Of a stretch of DNA of 64,000 nt, positions 44,379 through 55,122 are shown in pieces (the stretch's first letter is position 1; each line of letters begins with the position of its first letter). Source of the DNA: Mytilinidion resinicola (Eukaryota > Ascomycota > Dothideomycetes > Mytilinidiales > Mytilinidiaceae); contig NW_022985475.1 in assembly GCF_010093595.1 (NCBI RefSeq), forward strand, positions 276,729 to 340,728, in the 5' to 3' direction. A model generated the notes under the pieces. That model did not search any database. It was not told the DNA's origin and saw nothing but the letters and a program-made list of their open reading frames with translations. A program made the position numbers and the translations under genes.

Positions 44379-44952
44379 CGTTAATGTATTCTGGCGAAAA
44401 GATGTGGTGGATGTTCCAATCGAAGTGGACCGTCGGCGGGTCCTGGTGAGTGGTGGTGGATGAGTGTGATGTTGTAGACAATTGCAACTGCTGCGCGAGA
44501 AGAAATTTATACCCTCCCAGAATGCTTGCCGCAGGTGAATCCAAAGCACTGAGGGTTGTTGTGCTGTTTGAACAAGTGGATCCGATCTCGTGTGGTGGTA
44601 TGGTGGGAGCACAGGAGGGTGTTATGGGAAAGGAGTGATATAAGTCTGTATAAGGCGCTCTTCGTCTCCCTGGGAAACCATTGTGAGCGATTACTGTAAG
44701 GTGTCGACGTGAATTAAAGGGAAAAAGGCAGGTAAAATGACACGGACGCCGCGCTACCCACCGCGCCCTCGATTCACTGCTTGGGGTCGATTCGCGTTAC
44801 CAAGGCCCCTATAAATTTTTCCCACTGAATGTCTCGCATCAGCTTCCACTACCTCTGCTTAAACACCACCACACCGCTTACACACCATAACCTCACAACG
44901 CACTCACCGTACAACCCATAACAAATACCCCTCTTCCTCAATCAACCTCAAA
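44379..44952. promoter_or_regulatory. Divergent promoter region of members 4 and 5
   Basis: About 570 bp between the start codons of the minus-strand 43041 gene and the plus-strand 44953 gene, one of three head-to-head pairs in the family. The right half contains TATAAATTTTTCCC and a CA/CT-rich leader. Assigned on position only. Confidence 0.35.
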
Positions 44953-45708
44953 ATGACCGGTACCAACTTCCTGGACCTCCCAGCCGAAATCCGCAACAAG
45001 GTCTACAGCTATGCCCTCGAGCCTCTCCGCGATGCCTGGATTGGAAAAGACAACTACAACTCCACCCACGCGCGTAACATCCTCTTCGTGTCCAAACAAC
45101 TCCATCACGAGGCTTCGGATGTTCTGAAAAAGCAATCCACCGCCCATGTCCACCCGAAGGCTGCGCCGCACTGCGAACCGACTACCCCCTCTACTCTCAA
45201 GGAAGAATTCAACGAGACAAAAAACAACGCCCTCCGCAACTTCCGCAACGTGGTGTTCGAACACATGGACTTCGGTCGCCACGGCACTTGCGCCTGCACC
45301 CTGCTCAGCTTCCCTTTCCAGATGGGCTGGGAATTCAGTCCAGGGAAGCGGCTTGAAGACCTCGCGGAGCTGAAGTCGAAGCTGGAGACGTTCGTGGCTG
45401 GCTCGGAGGCGATGGAGGAGCACGAGAAGCGGGCTGCGTCGGTTTGCTTTCGGGACTTCTTTTGGTCGGAGGTCAGGGGGCCTGTGACCGGACTGGCCCG
45501 GGAGACTGTGCAGGCTGTGGAGCAGATGGCGGCATGCCTGGAGCTGATGCGGTCGAATAAGCACACGGTTTGGGCTATCAAGCTGTCTCAAGACGCGGTA
45601 GATAGAGGAGATTGGGCCGTGGTGGAGCGCTGGGGATCGGGTGGAGAGGCGAAGGATTGTGGAGGAGGAAGCGGCGGGGTATTGAGGTCGCTTGCGTCGA
45701 GGGGGTGA
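44953..45708 (+). CDS. 2EXR/DUF7730-like protein, member 5
   Basis: A single exon of 251 residues. LPAEIRNKVYSYAL is at 9-22, with almost no N-terminal extension. The second block ILFVSKQLHHEASDVLKKQ starts at about 43. ALRNFRNVVFEHMDFG and KHTVWAIKLS mark the later conserved positions. The C-terminus is Gly/Ser-rich. It is tail to tail with the 45909 gene, whose stop is 200 bp away. Function unknown. Confidence 0.72.
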   Translation: MTGTNFLDLPAEIRNKVYSYALEPLRDAWIGKDNYNSTHARNILFVSKQLHHEASDVLKKQSTAHVHPKAAPHCEPTTPSTLKEEFNETKNNALRNFRNVVFEHMDFGRHGTCACTLLSFPFQMGWEFSPGKRLEDLAELKSKLETFVAGSEAMEEHEKRAASVCFRDFFWSEVRGPVTGLARETVQAVEQMAACLELMRSNKHTVWAIKLSQDAVDRGDWAVVERWGSGGEAKDCGGGSGGVLRSLASRG

Positions 45709-45908
45709 ATGTATCCACGAATCAGCATACGCGCACGGCCCTCCTACTAGACGAGGATAATATGCCAAACAGGCGCCGGGAGACTCAGCCTCCGCTTCCT
45801 CCTTAGCATGCCCCAACCCCCATCAACCCGTTCGCCCTACCCGCCCAACCCATCGCCTGAACAGCCTTCACCCCACATCTCCTCCACCCTCTCCCACCCC
45901 TCCACCCC

Positions 45909-46649
45909 CTACCACTTCCTCGCATCCATCCCCGCATCTTTCACAACAGTCCACTCCGTATGCTCATCCCCCCTCATCGTCCACAAACAGCCAACCCACT
46001 CCTCCACCACACGCTCTCGCAACTTCCCAATCCCCCTCTCCATACTCCCCCTCTCCCTCTCCACAATCCTCCCCTCCATCCCCTCACTATACGCAATCCC
46101 AAGCTCCAGCACCCAGAACAAATTCCGCACATCAACCTCCGCGTACCGCTTCACATCTCTCGCCAACCCCGCTGATCCGGAGACGAATGTTACCAGCCGG
46201 GCGTTCAGTGCCTGGAGCATCTGCGCGAGCTGGTAGCTCGTGCTGGACGCTTGCAGACGATACTTGGCGAGGTCGCGCGGGCCGAAGCCCGCATTGTCGA
46301 ACCGGACGCGCTGGAAGCGGAGGAGCGCGTTGCGCTCGGTCGCGGTAGGCGGCCAGCTCTTAAAGAAGGATATCGTGATGGCGACGACGGCGGTCGAGGC
46401 AAGGACGGTGTGGGCTTCGTCGTGGAGTTGTTTGTCGGCTAGGAGGATTGGGATGGGAATTGGGGTGTCGTGGCGTTGGGAGGGCTTGATGGTGGGATGG
46501 TCTGAGAAGAGGGAGGCGTAGACCATGTTGCGGAGCTCCGGGGGGAGGGACTTGAAGAGGGGGAAGGTAGCCGACGTCTCGGCGTTGGCGTGCGTTTCTT
46601 TGCGTATAAGGGCGTACTCCGGGCTGGGAGTTGCCGTCGTGGTGGTCAT
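45909..46649 (-). CDS. 2EXR/DUF7730-like protein, member 6
   Basis: A single exon of 246 residues. LPPELRNMVYASLF is at about 35-48 and ILLADKQLHDEAHTVLAST at 68. Then ALLRFQRVRFDNAGFG, the segment LNARLVTFVSGSAGLARDVK and an end block EHTEWTVVKDAG. The segment FVSGSA and the end block TEWTV match member 9 at 56446, so these belong to one subgroup. Function unknown. Confidence 0.75.
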   Translation of the reverse strand: MTTTTATPSPEYALIRKETHANAETSATFPLFKSLPPELRNMVYASLFSDHPTIKPSQRHDTPIPIPILLADKQLHDEAHTVLASTAVVAITISFFKSWPPTATERNALLRFQRVRFDNAGFGPRDLAKYRLQASSTSYQLAQMLQALNARLVTFVSGSAGLARDVKRYAEVDVRNLFWVLELGIAYSEGMEGRIVERERGSMERGIGKLRERVVEEWVGCLWTMRGDEHTEWTVVKDAGMDARKW

Positions 46650-47031
46650 GGCAGCTATTTCGGAGTCTATCTTGCGAGATGGGTGGTGTGGTCTTTAGAG
46701 GTGGGTGTAGGTGATTCGCGAGGAAGCGTTTCGAGCTTGGTGTTGATTGGTAGGGGATGGAGTAATACAAACGCTTGCAGCACGGACCCAAAGATAAGAG
46801 GTGAATGGCCATGGGGCGAGCCATTGACTGAGCAGTAGTAAGAAGAGTCTGCAAAATTGTGGCATAGTGGTGTGAAGAGAATATTTCGTTCTTCTGCGCA
46901 GCAGTTTTGATACCAGAAACTGCGGATACCGGAGCAGATATACAAGCATCTCCAGCAACAAGCCCTCTTATCGCGACTATCACTATTCATCATCACTCTC
47001 CTTCTCCTCGCCCATAGCTTCATCACTCCCC

Positions 47032-48837
47032 TCATTCATCCCCCTCACTCTCCTCTGAGTTCGTCTCTTCGCCGTCAGTAAACTCAGCAGTCCCCTCACT
47101 CTCCCTCTCATCCGCTTTCTCTTCCTTCTCTTTCTCCTCCACCCAATACGGCGCCACCAAATCCTTCAACCTCTTCTCTAACTCATGTTCCCCTTTCTCA
47201 TAAATGAAAGCCCTCTTCGGATGCCCCTGATTAAGGACACACTTTTTCCATCTCACATCCTCGTCCCATCCCCACGGTACCTCCCGCGACTCCCCCTTAT
47301 ACGGAGAATCCCCCACCATGTTCACCAGCGTCACTGTGACCCCATACTCATACGCTATGCGCATAAACCCCACGATATCAATACTCCAATTTTCTAGATT
47401 GGCCAGCGGGCCTTCGAGCTTCAGCTTTGTAAGGTTGGGGAAGTGTCTCGCCTTCATGAGCAGCACCTCCTCGAGCGCGGGGAAGAGGTGATGCGTCAGG
47501 AATGGCGTAATCCGGCTGTCGTGGCCTGGCACGCCGAGGTCCCGCACACAGGTGACGCACAGGTCCTCGAGGGAAGGGGCTAGAGCGCGCCACAGCTTCG
47601 AGCGGTAGTCGGCGATGGCGCGGGTCTGCGTCTTTGTCTGCTCAGCGGGGGCGGAATCCCCCTGCGGCGGTGAGAATAGGCCGTCGTGGCCCCAGACGAA
47701 GACGGGCGCGAGTTTGAGCTTTTTGAGCGCGGGGAAGTGCGTGAACTGCAGCGCGCAGGGGGTTTCGTCTAGCTCGTCTTGGTAGGGGTAGTAGTGTTCG
47801 TGGGTCAGGGCAAGAGCTTCGAGGTGGGGCGCGTGCGGGCCTAAGGCTGAGAGGATCTCTTCTTGCTTGACTGGGGTCCAGGGCCAGGAGCAGCCAATTT
47901 CGTACATGAAGGTTTTCAGGACGCCGGGTGTGGCGATTTTGAGGACCTTTTCGAGATTGGGAGAGTAAATTTTGCTAGCGCGGAGCTCGATGTACTCGAC
48001 GGGTGACGATTCGGGTGGAATGGCTGCGAGGATTCTGTTCACTTCGTCTTGGCCTTCCACGCCAGTGCGGTAGGTGTAGAGGCGGCGGAGGGCAGGGAGG
48101 GCGAGAGCGCCGAAAAAGATGGCCGGGTTGGTGCGGTATTTGTCAACTTCGCCGGCTATGAGGACGTCGGTGAGGGAGCCGAAGGGGGTGGAGCTGTCAT
48201 CCTGGCCGGCTGTTAATGGCATTTTGCGCGAATCGAGACGTTGGAATGGGCGGAGGACGTAGGTATCGTGCAGGAAGGCATCTGGGATCAAGTCCAACTT
48301 GCGGAGCTTAGGAAGGGCGGGAAGAAGTAGTGCTAGTACAGCATCCTCGTCCTCCGCAGTCTTGACGTCTTCGAACCAAGTGTTGGCTTCTTCGTCGCCC
48401 TTTGCATATTCGTCGACTCTAGCTTTCAGTATGCTGTCGAGATCATCGTGTTTTGGCCAATCGAGTCTACCATGTACGTAGTCGAAGTCGTTGGGATCTA
48501 GAACCGCTGTAGGAGTGATACCTCCCTCACCCCATGAACCCCGACTCGAGAATGACCGGACGAGCGCTGCATGAGACGGAGACTGCCACATGAGAAATGT
48601 GAACGGGAGAAGGTATTTCACTCCTGAGCCATAGCAGTCGTCTTTGAAGAAAATAGCGGAGTAGAGATGCGGCATTGCGATTCTATTGATCTTTTTGTTG
48701 GTCAAGCAAAGTGGGGCAAGGGCCGAATAATTAGGTGAGTCTGAGTTCGACCTTCTCATATCCGGGTCGGAAGACACGAATTGGATTATGCGGTCGATAA
48801 GCTCCTCGGGAAGAGAGCCGTCAAGGGAGAACGGCAT
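47032..48837 (-). CDS. F-box-like / leucine-rich protein
   Basis: A single exon of 601 residues. The N-terminus MPFSLDGSLPEELIDRIIQF with CLTNKKINRIAMPHLYSAI is an F-box-like motif of the type preceding leucine-rich repeats in fungal proteins. The body carries leucine-spaced segments (LPALPKLRKLDLIPDAFL, APHLEALALTHEHY, FPALKKLKLAPVF, FPNLTKLKLEGPLANLENW), consistent with irregular LRRs. The last about 55 residues are an acidic tail (EEKEKEEKADERESEG). Probable substrate adaptor for SCF ubiquitin ligase, by family analogy. It is unrelated in sequence to the F-box pair at 28431 and 34820. Confidence 0.7.
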   Translation of the reverse strand: MPFSLDGSLPEELIDRIIQFVSSDPDMRRSNSDSPNYSALAPLCLTNKKINRIAMPHLYSAIFFKDDCYGSGVKYLLPFTFLMWQSPSHAALVRSFSSRGSWGEGGITPTAVLDPNDFDYVHGRLDWPKHDDLDSILKARVDEYAKGDEEANTWFEDVKTAEDEDAVLALLLPALPKLRKLDLIPDAFLHDTYVLRPFQRLDSRKMPLTAGQDDSSTPFGSLTDVLIAGEVDKYRTNPAIFFGALALPALRRLYTYRTGVEGQDEVNRILAAIPPESSPVEYIELRASKIYSPNLEKVLKIATPGVLKTFMYEIGCSWPWTPVKQEEILSALGPHAPHLEALALTHEHYYPYQDELDETPCALQFTHFPALKKLKLAPVFVWGHDGLFSPPQGDSAPAEQTKTQTRAIADYRSKLWRALAPSLEDLCVTCVRDLGVPGHDSRITPFLTHHLFPALEEVLLMKARHFPNLTKLKLEGPLANLENWSIDIVGFMRIAYEYGVTVTLVNMVGDSPYKGESREVPWGWDEDVRWKKCVLNQGHPKRAFIYEKGEHELEKRLKDLVAPYWVEEKEKEEKADERESEGTAEFTDGEETNSEESEGDE

Positions 48838-49497
48838 TGTGGCTAGAAGAGAACAGAAAACAATGACTGGGGGGAGCGTTGTGCGGACTCAACGCCAATT
48901 CATGAAACACGCGATTGAATTGACAATTCCTGGGAAGATATGAAGCATTTGAGTCGAAGGGATAGTTTGGGAGGGTTGATACAGGCGTGTTGAATGTGGC
49001 GATGCACGAGGATGTGCAGGAGCTGAAGGCAACGACGCGGTCGACAGAGAGGCTGCCTGGTTCTTCAGGGCATCCGGCTGGTCCTTGCAGAAAGATGACG
49101 GTGGATAATCTCGGCCACCCAAGCTAGCTGAGATGGCAGCGTATGATCACGGGAGGACTCTGCCGAATAGCTCACGACATCGGAGAGGAGATTTGGGGGC
49201 CAATTGCATCGACTGACGAGAAAAGGAATAGAAGCACCGATGAGGAGGGGAAGAGCTTGGAAAGGCCTGTACCAATAGGCCTTCAGTCTCCAGTGCAAGG
49301 CAAATGATGCATCTTGTCTCTTTGTGATAGGAGGTGTGGTGTTGACGTTCTAGCGCTATGAACTGTGCGCGGGCATAACTCGCATTATGCGGGCGCCAAG
49401 GCTCGTGAAAATCCAGCCCAACTTCAACCTCACCTCGTTGCTCGCCATCCCACCTACAACCGCAACTTCACCCAAACAACACCCACAACCCGCAACC
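48838..49497. other. Intergenic, 0.66 kb
   Basis: Divergent interval between the LRR-type F-box gene and the zinc-binding protein gene. Minus-strand frames at 48889-49122 and 49065-49298 have no domain and no start context worth calling. Confidence 0.45.
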
Positions 49498-49930
49498 ATG
49501 CCTATCTCAAAGAAAGACCGCGTACGTTGCCATGACCCATTCCCTCTGCATCTCACTAATACACTCCAGCGCACCCGCGAGCACAAGAAGGGCGACGCAG
49601 CAGGCACCCGCGCCGCTGTCCGTCCCAACGGCACACCTGTCAAGGCCCCGAAGCCCACGAGCATCGTACGTCCTCTTTACAGCCCTGGCTATATAAATTC
49701 TGCCCAAAATTCGTCTCCCTTTTTTCCCCAAGATCATGAGAGCAGGCTGCAGATTGGGCTCTGCTGACCACAAATTGTTTCAGTGCCAAAACTGCCGCAA
49801 GGAAATCGTCAGCACTATGCGCGTGCAGCTCGAAGATCACGCCTCGACCCACTCCGGCGAGTGGACCAAGGAGAAGTGCTGGCCGAACGATTTCCCGGCC
49901 GAGGGCGCTGCTGGTGCCGCCACGACCTAA
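49498..49930 (+). CDS. Small zinc-binding protein (zf-met2 / At2g23090-like)
   Basis: Exons 49498-49521, 49570-49665 and 49784-49930 give 88 residues. It starts MPISKKDR and continues RTREHKKGDAAGTRAAVRPN. The C-terminal half has a C2H2-like site: CQNCRKEI (C-x2-C), then HASTHSGEW (H-x3-H), with CWP close to the end. This matches the zf-met2 group of very small conserved eukaryotic proteins. The first exon is only eight codons but the joins keep phase and use good splice sites (GTACGT in both introns). Molecular role unknown. It looks like a conserved housekeeping gene within an accessory region. Confidence 0.85.
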
Positions 49931-50718
49931 ACGATGCCTCCATTGGAGCCCAAAGAGCCGTTTTGGAGAAGCGGACGATATGAAGACATGGTCATGTCAA
50001 GCGGTTGTGACATCATGAACGAGGCGAGAATGGTGTTTGCTGGCGATTAGCCTTGGGGATGCAGATGAGGCAATACCAGGCAGACACAAGAATGGCTTAG
50101 ATTGATACCAGTGGGGATATGGAGCACATGGCGTTAGTAGCATCCGCTACGGCGTTTATCAACTACTCTGTATCATGGCATTCGAAGCGTGTGAATGGAA
50201 TGAAGACGCGTCCGGGGATCCCTGGGGTAGGTTCTACGTCCAGATAGTGGGTAAAACGTGAGTAGAGTGATTAGTCGATGGTCCGAATTTGAAATTACGG
50301 CAATAGACGACTATCTTCGCCGTCCCTTGACCACTACCATTTTGTGGTTGCTCAGGTAGGTAAGGTACCTTTAGTCTATACTTACTGTCCATTTCTCATT
50401 CAAGAAAATTAGTCCTTCATCGATCAAAGCCCATACACTAGACAAGGTTTTATTCAAAGTGGCTCTTAAATCTACTGTCTATCCCATCCCCACCACGAGC
50501 CAGGATTCCACCTCAAGATTCTAGTTATTGTCAAAACTCCGTATCTATTTATATATTTTTTGTCCGTCACGTGATTGTAATCATGATTTATAAGCACCGA
50601 ACCCAACCCTGTGCCGTGCGTGCGCCCTATATGTACCTACCTACAAACGAACCACCTATAAAGCCTCAACTATCCACCAAATCATCATCCCCATCCTCGA
50701 ATACATACCTCCCTTACA
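49931..50718. other. Intergenic, 0.8 kb
   Basis: Plausible 3' flank of the zinc-binding gene and promoter of the epoxide hydrolase. One TCACGTGA palindrome at 50567-50574, about 150 bp before the epoxide hydrolase start. Confidence 0.45.
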
Positions 50719-52053
50719 ATGTCCTCCTTCGCAATCCCACCCACCGGAGCCTCCCCCTCTCTCAAACCTTTCGTAGTCAACATTGCTGAAGCCCGCGTCT
50801 CAGAACTCCACCAGCTTGTCAAACTATCCAAAATCGGCATCCCAACCTACGAGAACCAGCAAGCCGACGGCCGCTTCGGTATCTCCCGCGACTGGCTGAT
50901 GGACGCGAAATCCGAGTGGGAGAAATTCGACTGGCGGGAAAGCGAGAAATACATCAATACCTTCCCGCACTTCACCGCTCCTGTCCCGGATGAAAAGAGC
51001 GGGAACGCGGACGGTGTATTCAATCTCCACTTCGTGGCTCTATTCTCGAAGCGAGCCAATGCGATCCCGATTGTGTTTCTGCATGGGTGGCCGGGGAGCT
51101 TTCTCGAGTTCTTACCTATGCTGGAGGTTGTGAGGGGGCAGTATTCGGAGGAGACGCTGCCGTATCATGTTATCGTGCCGAGTTTGCCGGGGTTTGTGTT
51201 CTCGGATGCGCCGCCGGCGGATCGGGGGTTTGGGGCGGAGGACGTGGCGAGGATTGTGAATGCGGGGGTGAAGCTGTTGGGTTTAGAGGCGTATATGGTG
51301 CAAGGCGGAGATATTGGGAGTCGAGTCGCCCGCATCTCGGCTGTGAAGTATCCGGAGGTAAAAGGTACGCGTTTCCACCCGCCGGCTCCCACGTGTGTAA
51401 CACCAGTCTTAAGACATTCGTCTTCCCGAGCGTTCTCCCAACTGTATTCCATACATCTCTCTCAAACTCCAAGCCGAGCACCAAAGCTAACTACCTCCAT
51501 TACAAAAGCGGCCCACCTAAACTTCTGCATGATCCCTCCACCCCCCTCCCACCCCACCAGCTCCACCCCCTCGCCAGAAGAGCAAGCCGGTCTAGCCCGC
51601 CTGGCCCAATTCCAATCCTCCGGCTCGGCGTACATGCAAGAGCACGCCACCCGCCCCGCCACCATTGGCTTGTGCCTCTCGTCCTCCCCCCTCGCCCTCC
51701 TCGCGTGGATCGGCGAGAAATTCCTCGCCTGGTCCGACACCCCCCCATCTCTCCCCACAATCCTCGAAGCGGTATCGCTGTACTACCTCACCGACACGTT
51801 TCCGCGCAGCATCTTCACGTACAGGGAGCCCGGGATCGCGGGGGATCCGGCGTGGTTCATCGCGAAGCCGGTGGGGTTTAGCTGGTTTCCGAAGGAGGTG
51901 GCGCCCGTGCCGAGGGCGTGGGTGGAAAGCACGGGCAGGGTGGTGTGGTGGCGGGCGCATGACAGAGGCGGGCATTTCGCGGCGTTGGAGAGGCCGGGGG
52001 TGGTTTGGGGGGATGTGGAGGGGTTTGTGGGGGAGGTGTGGAAGGGGGAGTGA
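50719..52053 (+). CDS. Epoxide hydrolase (microsomal type, alpha/beta-hydrolase)
   Basis: Exons 50719-51364 and 51509-52053 give 396 residues. The epoxide hydrolase N-terminal domain (PF06441) covers about 15-100. The HGWPG oxyanion motif is at 122-126. The nucleophilic aspartate is D198 in QGGDIGS, and the catalytic histidine is in RGGHFAALE near the C-terminus. LYYLTDTFPRSIFTYRE holds an expected lid tyrosine. Intron 51365-51508 has a GCTAAC branch site and joins VKYPEVK to AAHLNF. The enzyme hydrolyses epoxides to diols, with roles in detoxification and secondary metabolism. Immediate neighbours are unrelated. Confidence 0.9.
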   Translation: MSSFAIPPTGASPSLKPFVVNIAEARVSELHQLVKLSKIGIPTYENQQADGRFGISRDWLMDAKSEWEKFDWRESEKYINTFPHFTAPVPDEKSGNADGVFNLHFVALFSKRANAIPIVFLHGWPGSFLEFLPMLEVVRGQYSEETLPYHVIVPSLPGFVFSDAPPADRGFGAEDVARIVNAGVKLLGLEAYMVQGGDIGSRVARISAVKYPEVKGTRFHPPAPTCVTPVLRHSSSRAFSQLYSIHLSQTPSRAPKLTTSITKAAHLNFCMIPPPPSHPTSSTPSPEEQAGLARLAQFQSSGSAYMQEHATRPATIGLCLSSSPLALLAWIGEKFLAWSDTPPSLPTILEAVSLYYLTDTFPRSIFTYREPGIAGDPAWFIAKPVGFSWFPKEVAPVPRAWVESTGRVVWWRAHDRGGHFAALERPGVVWGDVEGFVGEVWKGE

Positions 52054-52366
52054 GGGGATGGTAGGTAGGAACAGTGCACGGTGTCTCAACGGACGAAGGG
52101 ATGATTGGCGGGATAAGTATATCGTAGGTAGCGAACTATCATGACGGCTAAGATGTGGGATTTCAGTATAAAGACTTAATTTGAACTTGCGTAATTACAT
52201 AGAAGGCAAAGCACGGGAGGATTCTTGTTGTGGAGCAGAGCAGAAGCATGATTCTAGTTGCAAGTGTTCTTTTCACGGGTCAAAGGGGGATTAAGGACAG
52301 TTAGTGATGAAGAGTTTCATTCATGGAGAAAGATCTTACGCAGTAAGGTACTGGTTCATGGAGAAG

Positions 52367-52980
52367 TTACCTATGCGTTGGGTAAGTAACCCGATCATGA
52401 CGTTTGCACAGGACATGAAGGAAAGAGGCATAATCGTTCAGGTTATCAGAGCTCTTTCTTGATGGCTTCAGCGGGCTCAGAATGCGTTCGACCGCACGTC
52501 GATGCTCGCCCATAATATCGTCAAGGACTTCGAGTTCAGCGAGCGCCCTGATAGGCAGCCTATCTACACCGAGAAAGGTTCCGAGACTATCGGCTTGAAG
52601 AACCTTCATCGCTGCTGGAAACATCTCTAAGGTTTCCCCGAAGCTCAGCCCATCGGCAGTGAGTGAATCGACATCCCAACCAAGCTTTTCAATGACGTCG
52701 GACATCTCGACGGTTTCTTCGAGAACGAGGCCATCGGTGGTGAGTGATTTCATATCCTAACCGAGCTTTTTAAAGAAGTCAGGCATCTCGAACCTTTCTT
52801 CGAAGCTGGCGACATCCGAGTTGAATCCCATGGAATCAGGCCGTTTGAAGAGATCGCGCGTCGTGTCGGTGGGATCACGGGTTGAAATGGCCGATAGGGC
52901 GTCTTCTCGGCTGGGGATACTTGCTCTCTAACGGTGCAGAGCAAGACTAGAGCGAAGGTAAAGAGGTGACCAAAACGCAT
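52367..52980 (-). pseudogene. Small secreted protein gene with frameshift and in-frame TAG
   Basis: Begins MRFGHLFTFALVLLCTVRE, a good signal peptide. A one-base shift is then needed to reach SIPSREDALSAISTRDPTD, RDLFKRPDSMGFNSDVASFE and FEMPDFFKKLG. An in-frame TAG at 52757-52759 interrupts the next block. Two tandem 27-residue units follow: the first carries MKSLTTDGLVLEETVEM, the second VDSLTADGLSFGETLEM. The TAG sits exactly where the second unit has TGG (W). The product would be a small repeat-bearing secreted protein of unknown role, perhaps effector-like. As it stands it is probably dead. Confidence 0.65.
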
Positions 52981-53761
52981 TTTCGATGAAGTTTGCTTAA
53001 GGACGCGGAAGGTGCTCGGTATGATGTTGTTTGTGTGTTGGCGGGAGATTCTTGGGTTGCTTCATGAGTCTTCAGGTTTTCTCGAGGTGTGATGAGGTGG
53101 TCGCTTTGCAAGCCGCAATGTGTTTCTATATAGCTTGAAGAGTGCGTTGTTAACGAACAATGCATTGGAAATATAAGGGATTATGCTGATGTTAGTTCGT
53201 AGGTGTGCCGAGTATAGTCAGGAACAGTCGCGTGTAATACAATGCTTTCAAGACATATGACAAAGGGATGCACCATCTACATGAAAACTCTGACGATGCT
53301 AGACAAAGTGGAAAGCATATTGAGTCTGTATTGAACGGTCTTTGCAACACGCAAGCGATTGTAGCTGGGCCACTCCCGACGGCGGTAATAGACGGTCAAG
53401 CGCTGGACTCGATTAGTGTTATATCTATACATCTAGATTTACGGCTCAGTACTGGGTCCACATCGAGTAATGCCGAAAATCTGCGCACCTGGCTGAGCAT
53501 CGTCATTTATTTTGCCGCAAGGTGGTTTGGGAGTTGGTAATTCACTATTAAATGGTGCGACATGTGTATATAACCAGCCCTCACTCGTAGGAACTCCATA
53601 TTGAGCCATATATAGCCCCCTAACCTAACCGAGTCGTCGTTTACCTTCACCCTGCCCGCTAGCTCCCTCACACATTTCCATCGCTACCTCCCACCTCTGC
53701 CAACAGTCTACGCCCTTTTTCCTTCAAACACAGGACAAATCGCTCCTCCGCCAACTTAAAG
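52981..53761. other. Intergenic, 0.8 kb
   Basis: Divergent interval between the secreted-protein pseudogene and the 53762 gene. The frame 53268-53540 is unsupported. Nothing else seen. Confidence 0.45.
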
Positions 53762-54595
53762 ATGCCGTCCCAGACGAAGCGCAAGCGCGATAGAACTATT
53801 AGTAAGGCCCGCGCTGAGAAAACCCGGAAAGCAAAAGCAGCAAACAAAGCACGCAAAACGGCGGCCACCGAGCGACTCCGTACCCGGGCCCCAACCGGGA
53901 AGTTCACCAAGTTCCTCGAGCTACCGGGAGAACTCCGCAACGCCATCTACGAACTCGTGCTGGAACCCGACGTGACGTTCAAACCTGCGACTGCGCACGA
54001 GGTGGTTGAGTCTGGAGAACCGGAGCGCTTCGCCCTCCTGGCCGCCAACCGTCAAATTCACGACGGAGCCGCCGCCATTTTGGCACGGAGGGCAACTTGC
54101 CATATATGTCTCGAGAGGCACGCTGTGGCGCGGCCGAATAGGGGGCAGCGGGCTATGGTCAATGAGGCCGTCGAGAACTTCACCAACATCAACATCTCCC
54201 TCAGTCGTCCGGCTACAGCGCCTAGGAAGGGCGGCATACGGGGATTGGAAGAGACGATCCGCGGTATTGTTGCCGTTTCTGCAACTGCCTACGACAGCCC
54301 GCAGCGTGAGGTGACGCTGGATCTGCATGAGTGGATCTGGTCGAGACTCGAGGACTTGTTCAAATTGGGCGGCACTTTGCTTGTACATGAGAATGTAAAC
54401 GCCGAATGGAAGCGGTGCTTCCAGGTCATGAAGGGGCATACCACCATCCGCTGGACCGTCAAGGTGCCGGTTACGGGCCGCCAACTAGGTTCCTTCGCGG
54501 AGCTGATCAAGGAGACTTGCGAGAAGAACGGATATGGGTACGTAGAGGCGAGAAGGAGGTACGCTATTATTAGGATTGGGAGACATAGGCGATGA
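53762..54595 (+). CDS. 2EXR/DUF7730-like protein, member 7, basic N-terminus
   Basis: A single exon of 277 residues. The first about 45 residues are Lys/Arg-rich (TKRKRDRTISKARAEKTRKA), a likely nuclear localisation signal. LPGELRNAIYELVL is at about 54-67 and LLAANRQIHDGAAAILARRA at about 94. TIRWTVKVPVTGRQ is the family end block. Function unknown. The basic start contrasts with the acidic tails of members 3 and 4. Confidence 0.75.
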   Translation: MPSQTKRKRDRTISKARAEKTRKAKAANKARKTAATERLRTRAPTGKFTKFLELPGELRNAIYELVLEPDVTFKPATAHEVVESGEPERFALLAANRQIHDGAAAILARRATCHICLERHAVARPNRGQRAMVNEAVENFTNINISLSRPATAPRKGGIRGLEETIRGIVAVSATAYDSPQREVTLDLHEWIWSRLEDLFKLGGTLLVHENVNAEWKRCFQVMKGHTTIRWTVKVPVTGRQLGSFAELIKETCEKNGYGYVEARRRYAIIRIGRHRR

Positions 54596-55122
54596 TCAAG
54601 ACTTTGTTGGCGCTACGGGAGGACAGTCGTAGGGAGGAGGCCAAGCTGTACCTGATGGACCCCGGTTAGTCCTTTTAACGGTCACTAATGCAATATCTAG
54701 AGGACATAAATTCGCCCTAAAGCAATATAATCCTAGGAGCGCGTGTGTACTCTCGAGATACCTCTGCACTAATTCTTTTCAAGTTTCTGAAATGTCAAGA
54801 GCTACAGGTTCTAATTCGAGACTGGCACTTTGGGCGTTTGTACTCCGGAGACGCCCATGAACTCACCCGTTTGGGTACTGTGTAATTTAATGAGCTATAG
54901 GCTCCAAATCAAGTCTAGGGTTTGGGGGGCAGGATCATGCTCTCGGTCCTCCCCTGGACTTATCATTTTTCGTATTCAAGATAGCATAGGCCTTTGGCGT
55001 CCATTCCACTCTTGTTTATTCCCAGATCCTTAATTTTGTTATGTGCTTCGTACTCCAAAATTTCGTAATCCAAAAGTGCGAAAGCTAGTTGCCATTTGTC
55101 CAGCTAAAAACTTTAATCGCCT
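54596..55122. other. Intergenic, 0.5 kb
   Basis: Lies between the convergent members 7 (plus strand) and 8 (minus strand). Contains an inverted pair TTTGGGCGTTTGTACTCC and GGAGACGCCCA near 54833, otherwise nothing seen. Confidence 0.4.
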
